Shown: one piece after another, positions 1 through 5,618 of the stretch | How positions within the stretch are numbered: the stretch's first letter is position 1 | Layout: every line of letters starts with the position of its first letter | NCBI GenBank assembly: GCA_027064485.1 | Contig: JAMOPR010000037.1 | Coordinates: forward strand, 1-8,137 | DNA length: 8,137 nucleotides | Origin: Desulfurobacteriaceae bacterium | GTDB taxonomy: Bacteria; Aquificota; Aquificia; Desulfurobacteriales; Desulfurobacteriaceae | Reading direction: 5' to 3' | The notes under the pieces: generated by a model | What the model was told of the DNA's origin: nothing | The model's database searches: none | What the model saw: the letters and a program-made list of their open reading frames with translations, nothing else | Made by a program: the position numbers and the translations under genes

Positions 1-209
1 AAGGAGTAGCTATTATAAACGGCAACGTCATTGTTTCCGACTGTATAACAGGTTCCGTTCAACTTTTTAACAAATATGGAGCCTTTCTCAAACTGATTGC
101 TAAAGGAGTAGATTACCCAATAGCAGTGGCTACCGACGGTAAAAAAATATTTGTGTTAGAGCCTCGAAAAAACAAAGTTCTCACATTTAGATTACAAGGA
201 GTAAAATAA
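1..209 (+). CDS. C-terminal end of an NHL/beta-propeller-like protein (5' partial)
   Basis: The frame is open from the left edge to the TAA at 207-209 and gives 68 residues. It contains propeller-blade-like stretches: NGNVIVSDCITGSVQLFNK, then YPIAVATDGKKIFVLEPRK, then a closing strand ending TFRLQGVK. The pattern 'G.V.VSD...G.VQ.F...G' followed by 'P.A.A.DG..IFV.......V..F' is typical of NHL-repeat six-bladed propellers, which usually act as secreted protein-binding scaffolds. The signal peptide and most blades lie outside the window, so blade number and location are unknown. The stop shares a base with the start of the next gene (TAATG), implying translational coupling to the 28-haem cytochrome. 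I infer a partner role in the same electron-transfer complex. Family assignment is moderate because only about two blades are visible. Confidence 0.72.
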   Translation, partial: GVAIINGNVIVSDCITGSVQLFNKYGAFLKLIAKGVDYPIAVATDGKKIFVLEPRKNKVLTFRLQGVK

Positions 210-3208
210 TGAGGAAAAGCCTGGTTTTAGTTGCTCTCTTCTTGACTTTTGCAGGTAATTCAGAAGCCAGGTTAGTTAAAAGTATGAAGAAGGACTGTCT
301 CGTCTGCCACGAAAACTGGCTCCTGGAATCCAAGAAAAAGTCAGAAAAATTACTCCTAAAAGTTCCTATAGCTGCTGCTGATGAGGTTATGTGTCTTTCA
401 TGCCACGATGGTTCTCTGGCTGACGATAGATTGGCATTTACCAACTTTAACCATTTCTCTCACCCCGTTAACATAGAAGTCCCTAAAAACTTCCCAATGC
501 CCCAGCAATTTCCATTAAAGAACGGAAAGCTTTACTGCGGAACGTGCCACACTCCCCATACGAATACGGGAAGTGAAAATAAAATCGACTACACATTTAT
601 GAGAATTCCTAACGTTAATTCGGCTTTATGTATTGCATGTCATAAAGAAAACGGAGAACACGGTCTAAATCACCCAGTTTTATCGGATACAAAACCTTTA
701 TCTCCTGAACAAATAGAAAAAGTAAAAGCACTACACGGGAAACTTTCCTCTGAAGGCAAAGTAGAGTGTGAATCCTGCCACTCTGCCCATGAAGCTACAG
801 GAGACAAAACTCTAATAGCGGGCATTAAAAACTCATCTTTATGTCTTGTTTGTCACGCCGATAAACAAGGGGCTAAAAATCACAAAATACACGTTATGCT
901 TTCTTCTTCAATGAAACCCGATAAAGCAATAAAAAGCAGGCTAATTGGTAATAAAATAGAGTGCCTTACCTGCCATAAAATGCACAAAGAAGAAAACAAG
1001 TTCTTAACAGTTGAAAAAGCTCAAACCATATGCGCTTCCTGTCATACTGCCGAAAAACCAGCTCTTTTCTCACCACACAACGTTAAAGGAAAAGGGTGCT
1101 TAAGCTGTCACCTTGCACACAATGCCAAAACAGCTAAAGGTTTATTCGCTAAAACTCCTTCTTCAAAAGGAGGATTTAAAAACTATTCTTTAGAGAGTAA
1201 AGAATGCATCGCTTGCCATAACGGCGGAGTTTCTTCTCATCCAGTAGGAAACGTTACTAACTCTCACAAAGGGGAATGTGTAAGCTGTCACAATCCTCAC
1301 ATCTGGAATCCTGAGAATCCAAACGAAGTAGTTAAAGGAAACGTTGAAGGAACGTTACTTAACAGCTTCTTAGTGAAAAGAGGAGATAAACTTTGCATCA
1401 CTTGCCACGGTAAAAGAAGTATTGAAGGAACGTATCACGACTTGAGAAATAAAAAGATTAATATAAAGAACGCATTGGGAACTTCAATAAGCAAAGCAGG
1501 ACTGTGCGAAGCCTGCCACGTTCCTCACAGAGCGGTAGGACCTCACCTGTGGGGTATTAAAGAAAACGAAAGAGTTAAGGAATATGCTCAAGAAATTAAC
1601 GTAAAAGACGCAGAAAGTAGAACTTGCTTAACATGCCACTATCCCGACGGAATAGCTCCAGATGTGGGTAGATTCACCCATCCAACAGGAAAGAAAGTAG
1701 CCGTTGATACCAAACTACCTCTTGGAAAAGGAAACGTTGTAACCTGTGGAACGTGTCACGACCCGCACAAGTGGACCGTTGTAGATTCAGGAAAAGGAAA
1801 GGCAGATACGAGCTTCTTAAGAATGCCAGAGAAAGGCTTATGTATAAGCTGCCACAAGGAAGAAAGCAATGTCACATCTAACGCTCACGCTAAGATAGAA
1901 ACAAAGAACGTTTTAGGAGAAACGCCTAAAACTGCCGGAAAGTGCGCTGCTTGCCACGTTCCTCACAGAGCGGTAGGTAAGTTCTTACAAGGAGTAGGAA
2001 AAGGGAATGAAAAAGACTTCTGCTTAGCATGTCACAGCAAGAACGGCATAGCTAAAAGCAAAGTAATGGTTTCTCAATACCACGACCATCCAACAGGAGT
2101 TGTTAATCCATCCCGAAACCTGCCGGGAGAAACGGTAGAGTGTTACACCTGCCACGATCCACACAAGAAAGCTGATTTCTTACTAAGAATGCCTGTAAAG
2201 AAAAATTCTCAGTTGTGCCTGAACTGTCACAAGAAAGAAGACACTGCACATTCATCTCACGATTTTAGCTCTGCAGTCCTTCCTAAAAAGGAAAAAGAAA
2301 TCGTTTCTAAGTTTGGAAAATGTGCTCTATGCCATACTCCCCACAATCCGAAATATAAACTTTTATGGAGCTTATCCCCCGCAAAGGGCAAAACAATCGG
2401 CGAGAAACTATGCTTAACTTGCCATCAAAAAGGAGGAATAGCTCCTGATATCGGAAACCATTCTCACCCAATAGGTATGGTGAGTAAAACTGTTCAATCA
2501 TCTAAACTTCCACTAATAGACCAAGATACCGGACTTCCATCATCTACCGGTAAGATGGACTGCGCCACATGCCACGACCCTCATGGCGGAAAAGATGGGA
2601 AATACCTAACCAGAAAACCTGTAGCAGGAAACAGCGAACTTTGCATATCCTGCCACAAGAAAGAAAGTAAAGTTATCGGAACACCTCACGACTTGAGGAT
2701 TGCAGGAAACAAGGAAGTAGAAAGAAAAGGTGTATGTTCTGCCTGCCATATCCCTCACAAAGCACAAGATATTTATCTGTGGAGTATTCCAGTTAAAAAA
2801 GTTTCTTACAACGTTATGAACGACTTATGCCTTTCCTGCCACTCAAATAAAGGAGAAGCTAAGGATAAACCAATCAGATACTATTTCCATCCATCAAAAG
2901 ACATTAAAATTTCTTCTATAGATAGACCTGGAAGAGAGGGTAATTGGCCCATATATGACGAAAACGGCAAAGAAGTTAAAGAAAAGGGAGCCATAGTTTG
3001 TGAAACATGCCACGACCCACACGTATGGGCTTCTGGAAACTCAAAAGCTCCTAACAGAATAGTAGAGGGTAATATAGAAAACAGCTTCCTGAGGAATAGT
3101 GACTTAAAAGGAAGCATATGTATAGACTGCCATGGAATTGAAGCGTTGGTTAGATACAAACTATTCCACAATAAAAACGTTCATGCAGAACATCCTTTTA
3201 ACAGGTAG
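209..3208 (+). CDS. secreted 28-haem c-type cytochrome (doubled-CXXCH type)
   Basis: A giant multihaem cytochrome of 999 residues. I count 28 CXXCH motifs, with first cysteines at 30, 62, 110, 141, 187, 212, 252, 275, 297, 333, 357, 396, 433, 473, 513, 545, 579, 605, 645, 670, 705, 735, 785, 812, 843, 874, 931 and 971; there are no other cysteines. About 38 histidines lie outside the motifs, enough for bis-histidine ligation of every haem. Residues 1-20 form a Sec signal peptide (MRKS, hydrophobic core, then NSEA) with probable signal peptidase I cleavage after Ala20. There is no lipobox, membrane anchor or recognisable catalytic domain, so the mature protein should be soluble in the periplasm or outside the cell. 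Many motifs are of the CXXCHxPH kind seen in doubled-CXXCH cytochromes. The start is set by AAGGAG at 196-201 and by the TAATG overlap with the propeller gene. It probably conducts electrons; partners and terminal acceptor are unknown. Confidence 0.96.
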   Translation: MRKSLVLVALFLTFAGNSEARLVKSMKKDCLVCHENWLLESKKKSEKLLLKVPIAAADEVMCLSCHDGSLADDRLAFTNFNHFSHPVNIEVPKNFPMPQQFPLKNGKLYCGTCHTPHTNTGSENKIDYTFMRIPNVNSALCIACHKENGEHGLNHPVLSDTKPLSPEQIEKVKALHGKLSSEGKVECESCHSAHEATGDKTLIAGIKNSSLCLVCHADKQGAKNHKIHVMLSSSMKPDKAIKSRLIGNKIECLTCHKMHKEENKFLTVEKAQTICASCHTAEKPALFSPHNVKGKGCLSCHLAHNAKTAKGLFAKTPSSKGGFKNYSLESKECIACHNGGVSSHPVGNVTNSHKGECVSCHNPHIWNPENPNEVVKGNVEGTLLNSFLVKRGDKLCITCHGKRSIEGTYHDLRNKKINIKNALGTSISKAGLCEACHVPHRAVGPHLWGIKENERVKEYAQEINVKDAESRTCLTCHYPDGIAPDVGRFTHPTGKKVAVDTKLPLGKGNVVTCGTCHDPHKWTVVDSGKGKADTSFLRMPEKGLCISCHKEESNVTSNAHAKIETKNVLGETPKTAGKCAACHVPHRAVGKFLQGVGKGNEKDFCLACHSKNGIAKSKVMVSQYHDHPTGVVNPSRNLPGETVECYTCHDPHKKADFLLRMPVKKNSQLCLNCHKKEDTAHSSHDFSSAVLPKKEKEIVSKFGKCALCHTPHNPKYKLLWSLSPAKGKTIGEKLCLTCHQKGGIAPDIGNHSHPIGMVSKTVQSSKLPLIDQDTGLPSSTGKMDCATCHDPHGGKDGKYLTRKPVAGNSELCISCHKKESKVIGTPHDLRIAGNKEVERKGVCSACHIPHKAQDIYLWSIPVKKVSYNVMNDLCLSCHSNKGEAKDKPIRYYFHPSKDIKISSIDRPGREGNWPIYDENGKEVKEKGAIVCETCHDPHVWASGNSKAPNRIVEGNIENSFLRNSDLKGSICIDCHGIEALVRYKLFHNKNVHAEHPFNR
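1514..1539 (+). repeat. direct DNA repeat, copy 1 (haem B of module 12-15)
   Basis: By eye, these 26 bases are identical to 1952-1977, 438 bp (146 codons) downstream and in the same reading frame. They encode most of CHVPHRAVG. Identity at synonymous positions, while the surrounding module sequence has drifted, points to recent internal duplication or gene conversion rather than protein-level selection alone. Confidence 0.85.
1952..1977 (+). repeat. direct DNA repeat, copy 2 (haem B of module 16-19)
   Basis: Second copy of the 26-base direct repeat at 1514-1539, encoding the same CHVPHRAVG segment at haem 17. One mismatch just upstream (GCT versus GCC) followed by codon-level divergence limits the exact match. 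Confidence 0.85.
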
Positions 3209-3221
3209 TAAGGAGGAATAA

Positions 3222-3371
3222 ATGGCAAGAGAAGTATCTTCAAGGGATATAGAGAAAGAAGCTTGGATAGTTTTAATAGCTACTCTTGCTATACTGTTGC
3301 TTCCTATTTTGGGAGTGTGGTTCGTTAAGTTTGTTCACTGGTATTCACAATCCTTCTTTATGTGGTTGTAA
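3222..3371 (+). CDS. 49-residue single-pass membrane protein of the cytochrome operon
   Basis: A short gene reading MAREVSSRDIEKEAWIV at the start and ending SFFMWL, 13 bp after the 28-haem cytochrome. AAGGAGG at 3210-3216 lies five bases before the ATG, one of the best ribosome sites in the window, which argues strongly that it is translated. Residues 1-13 are charged and polar, residues about 14-35 form one hydrophobic helix with a central Pro28-Ile-Leu-Gly31, and an aromatic tail follows (VWFVKFVHWYS). There is no cysteine, so it binds no c-type haem; His39 could in principle be a ligand. The helix lacks a convincing cleavage site, so it is more likely an integral membrane peptide than a secreted protein. 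I do not recognise a family. Its place between two multihaem cytochromes suggests an anchoring, assembly or subunit role in their complex. Confidence 0.82.
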   Translation: MAREVSSRDIEKEAWIVLIATLAILLLPILGVWFVKFVHWYSQSFFMWL

Positions 3372-3395
3372 TGCTAAGAAATCATTTACACTTAT

Positions 3396-3400
3396 GGAGG
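3396..3400 (+). promoter_or_regulatory. ribosome binding site selecting the GTG start of the octahaem cytochrome
   Basis: GGAGG ends six bases before the GTG at 3407. The in-frame alternatives upstream, GTG at 3362 and ATG at 3371, have no Shine-Dalgarno sequence and would add 15 or 12 residues in front of an otherwise clean lipoprotein signal peptide. This site therefore decides the start. Confidence 0.8.
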
Positions 3401-3406
3401 AGTATA

Positions 3407-4609
3407 GTGAGAAAGCTAATTTTAGCTTTAACTTCTATGTGCTTTTTATATAGCTGTGGCGGTGGCGGAGATGCTGATGTTCACTATAAAGACTACGGCA
3501 TCGATGTATCCAAAAGAGGAACTCCTTACCTAACTCCAGAAAACCATAAAGATGGATGGGGAAAATCAAACTGTTTGGGATGCCACCAGAACTTCAAACA
3601 TACAATGGGAACAGCTCTTTATCCTCCAGAAAGCTATCAGAATTTAATTGATAGAGCAGTAAACGAAGTAGGAGGAACCAAACACGCTATTAGAGTTTGC
3701 TCAGCTTGTCATGGAGCTAATGGAGTGGAAAGCTTTGGAGGAAGGGCTTGTTTGGTTTGCCACGATAACATCAAACTAACCCACTTTTACACTAATACTT
3801 CCTCCAGAAAGCGTTCTTTCCATGACTTTAATAACAATGGCAGGATAGATGACTTTGACTGCACAGTTTGCCACTGGCAACCTGACATGGACGGCTTAGT
3901 AGAGCTTGATACCGACTTTGCAAAGTTTAACGGTAAAACTCCTAAAAACGTAGAAGATTTTTGCCTCAAATGTCATTTTTCTTCTAACTGGGACGAAATC
4001 AAGAACTTTCCTCTTGCTGACACAAGAGGATATTCAACACCAGATTCTTACATAGATACGAGTAACCAGCCCCCATCTATCAGCTACGTAGATTGGCACG
4101 GTTACAACTCCTACAACGCTTCACAGGAAACTTTCAAAAATGTAAGCTTAGATGGAGAGCTACTATACTACAATCCACACTCTCCTTTAGCCTGCATTGT
4201 CTGTCATAACCCTCATGCTTCAAATAACGATAAACTCATTATAGAACACGTCGGAGAAACACTTACATTAGAAAGAAAAATCATTCAACAGGATAATTCT
4301 GCAAATATTAAAGTTGTGCTATCAGACCCGGACGATGCAAGCGGATTTGAAGGGGAAGTTACCGCGTTTGGCAAAACATACAACCTTTCCAACAATACAG
4401 AGCTTGAAGAATATGCAAACCTACCCGTGAAAAACGATAATTCTAACGGCACTGAACAAGAAAGAATTACATTCTCTTCACTTTGTGCTGCATGTCACGA
4501 CGGAACTAAAAGTTATTCTCCCGTCAATAATTTGGGATTACCTATAGATATAAACGGTCACTATTCAGGAAGATGTAACGAATGCCATACTCATGAAAAA
4601 ACGTTTTAA
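3407..4609 (+). CDS. octahaem c-type cytochrome lipoprotein
   Basis: From the GTG start the protein has 400 residues. Its N-terminus (MRKLILALTS, then MCFLYSC) is a lipoprotein signal with lipidated Cys17, followed by a Gly-rich linker, so the mature protein should be membrane-anchored, probably on the outer membrane because Asp is not at +2. Eight CXXCH motifs have first cysteines at 56, 98, 115, 152, 186, 263, 360 and 390, and about 12 other histidines can serve as axial ligands. The spacing is irregular: haems 1-5 are close, but 77 and 97 residues separate haems 5-6 and 6-7. Residues 140-151 (D-x-N-x-N-G-x-I-D-x-x-D) match a calcium-binding EF-hand/dockerin loop and end directly at haem 4. 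The last gene of the cytochrome operon, it lies 35 bp after the small membrane protein. It probably passes electrons to or from the 28-haem protein; I cannot name an enzymatic substrate. Confidence 0.92.
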   Translation: MRKLILALTSMCFLYSCGGGGDADVHYKDYGIDVSKRGTPYLTPENHKDGWGKSNCLGCHQNFKHTMGTALYPPESYQNLIDRAVNEVGGTKHAIRVCSACHGANGVESFGGRACLVCHDNIKLTHFYTNTSSRKRSFHDFNNNGRIDDFDCTVCHWQPDMDGLVELDTDFAKFNGKTPKNVEDFCLKCHFSSNWDEIKNFPLADTRGYSTPDSYIDTSNQPPSISYVDWHGYNSYNASQETFKNVSLDGELLYYNPHSPLACIVCHNPHASNNDKLIIEHVGETLTLERKIIQQDNSANIKVVLSDPDDASGFEGEVTAFGKTYNLSNNTELEEYANLPVKNDNSNGTEQERITFSSLCAACHDGTKSYSPVNNLGLPIDINGHYSGRCNECHTHEKTF

Positions 4610-4630
4610 TTAGAGCAAAGTTTTAAAACG
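4602..4630 (+). terminator. AT-rich inverted repeat at the end of the cytochrome operon (weak terminator candidate)
   Basis: CGTTTTAA at 4602-4609 (including the octahaem stop codon) pairs with TTAAAACG at 4623-4630 across a 13-base loop. The stem is only eight pairs and mostly A-T, and no T-tract follows, so any terminator function is weak or absent. Confidence 0.25.
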
Positions 4631-4655
4631 AATTTACATCTTCAAACACTTAACT

Positions 4656-4673
4656 GAACCTTTCATAAGGTTC
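4656..4673. promoter_or_regulatory. perfect inverted repeat upstream of ispA
   Basis: GAACCTT and AAGGTTC form a perfect seven-base inverted repeat around a four-base TCAT centre. It lies 40 bases before the ispA start in the only sizeable intergenic gap. With no T-run after it, it is not a standard intrinsic terminator. It could be an operator, an RNA hairpin, or a terminator of a less usual type. No convincing -35/-10 pair was found next to it. Confidence 0.4.
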
Positions 4674-4713
4674 TAACAGCTACTGTCTTTCACGCACAAA
4701 AGCGGAGAAAATC

Positions 4714-5598
4714 ATGAACCTAAAAGGTTACCTTGCTGAAAGAAAAAAGTTAATAGACAGAGAAGTAATTAAATACCTTCCTCCTTTTCCAAAGTTCGGC
4801 TTTCGACTTTATGAAGCCGTTAAATACGCTTTAACAGTTGGAGGAAAAAGATTAAGACCAATACTATGCTTAGCAAGTTGTGAAGCTGTCGGAGGAAATC
4901 TTGAAGATGCAATTACACCTGCTTGTGCAATAGAAATGATTCATACCTACTCTTTGATTCACGATGACCTTCCGGCTATGGATAACGATACGCTCCGTCG
5001 CGGTCACCCTACCGTATGGTTCCAGTTTGATGAAGCTACTGCTATTTTAGCCGGCGATGCATTACTTAACAGAGCCTTTGAAGTTTTAGCAGAATGGAAT
5101 TTTGACTGCAAAGTTAAAATAGAGGTAATAAAGGAGATATCTCAAGCTTCAGGTATGCTTGGAATGGTTTTAGGACAGCAGTGTGATATGGACGCTGAAG
5201 GAAGAAACGATGTTTCCCTTGAAGAACTGCTATTTATCCATAGGCATAAAACCGGAAAACTTATAACTGCTTCTGCGGTTGCTGGTGGTATTACCGGAAA
5301 GGGAAGTAAAGAAGAGATTGAAGCTCTGAGAAGTTACGGAGACAAAATAGGACTTGCATTTCAAATAATAGATGATGTTTTAGACGTCGTAGGTGACCAA
5401 GAAAAGTTGGGCAAAAACGTTGGTTCCGATATAGAAAAAGGGAAAGTAACGTTCGTTACCTTTTACGGCGTCGACGGCGCCAAAAAGAAAGCTGAAGAAG
5501 AAATAGAAAAAGCAATAGAATCGCTTTCTGTTTTTCCCTCCCAAAAGGTAGAACCTTTAATAAAAATCGCTAAGTTTATAATAGAGAGGGAATATTAG
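4714..5598 (+). CDS. ispA: polyprenyl diphosphate synthase (farnesyl/geranylgeranyl type)
   Basis: A trans-prenyltransferase that condenses isopentenyl diphosphate with allylic diphosphates to make C15-C20 prenyl diphosphates in the cytoplasm. The 294-residue length is normal for the IspA/CrtE family. Visible motifs are GGKRLRP at 43-49 (isopentenyl diphosphate binding), the first Asp-rich motif DDLPAMD at 84-90 with the bacterial two-residue insertion, then RRGHPT at 95-100, GQQCDMD at 154-160, the HxHKT Lys region at 176-180, and the second Asp-rich motif DDVLD at 220-224 followed by GKNVGSD. Tyr79 lies five residues before the first Asp motif, a position that influences chain length, but C15 versus C20 cannot be settled by eye. 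The ATG is preceded by GGAG at 4704-4707. The dxs start lies 20 bp downstream, so the two probably form an isoprenoid operon. Confidence 0.93.
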   Translation: MNLKGYLAERKKLIDREVIKYLPPFPKFGFRLYEAVKYALTVGGKRLRPILCLASCEAVGGNLEDAITPACAIEMIHTYSLIHDDLPAMDNDTLRRGHPTVWFQFDEATAILAGDALLNRAFEVLAEWNFDCKVKIEVIKEISQASGMLGMVLGQQCDMDAEGRNDVSLEELLFIHRHKTGKLITASAVAGGITGKGSKEEIEALRSYGDKIGLAFQIIDDVLDVVGDQEKLGKNVGSDIEKGKVTFVTFYGVDGAKKKAEEEIEKAIESLSVFPSQKVEPLIKIAKFIIEREY

Positions 5599-5607
5599 AT
5601 GAAAAGC

Positions 5608-5612
5608 GGAGG
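5608..5612 (+). promoter_or_regulatory. ribosome binding site selecting the TTG start of dxs
   Basis: GGAGG ends six bases before TTG at 5619. The nearby ATG at 5599 is in another frame and reaches TGA after seven codons, so it cannot start dxs. The TTG is therefore the supported start. Confidence 0.82.
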
Positions 5613-5618
5613 AAATTT

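Larger units (their letters stand above)
629..3118 (+). repeat. six tandem four-haem modules within the 28-haem cytochrome
   Basis: This is a protein-level tandem repeat. Haem A (first Cys at 141, 275, 396, 545, 670, 812, and 971 for the unpaired last one) usually follows a 'FLR-P' like stretch and is followed by a His such as YHDL or SSHD. Haem B is CxxCH-[VTIL]-[PA]-H-[RNK], haem C is followed by an HPxG-like element, and haem D is CxxCH-[DN]-PH. Module lengths vary (about 121-159 residues) through loop insertions. The last four modules are the most alike; the first two are more diverged. Haems 2-3 match C-D of an incomplete leading module. Confidence 0.85.

Noticed and set aside
629..3118. 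Regularly recurring short similar DNA segments, CRISPR-like at first glance
   Set aside because: The repeats are the in-frame codons of CXXCH and neighbouring residues, their spacing is irregular, and the frame stays open throughout.
2881..3171. Antisense open frame of 96 codons inside the 28-haem cytochrome
   Set aside because: It lies wholly opposite a gene with clear haem motifs, has no good ribosome site that I can see, and reads like the reverse of Lys/His-rich codons. The same holds for shorter antisense frames at 187-444, 2307-2501, 3787-3969 and 7136-7387.
3362..3409. Earlier starts for the octahaem cytochrome (GTG 3362 or ATG 3371)
   Set aside because: ATG 3371 overlaps the stop of the small membrane protein, which is attractive, but neither has a ribosome site and both lengthen the n-region. 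GTG 3407 has GGAGG and yields a standard lipoprotein signal.
4610..4713. Sigma-70 promoter for ispA-dxs
   Set aside because: TTTACA at 4633-4638 could be a -35 box, but no acceptable -10 lies 16-18 bases after it; other pairings are no better than chance in AT-rich DNA.
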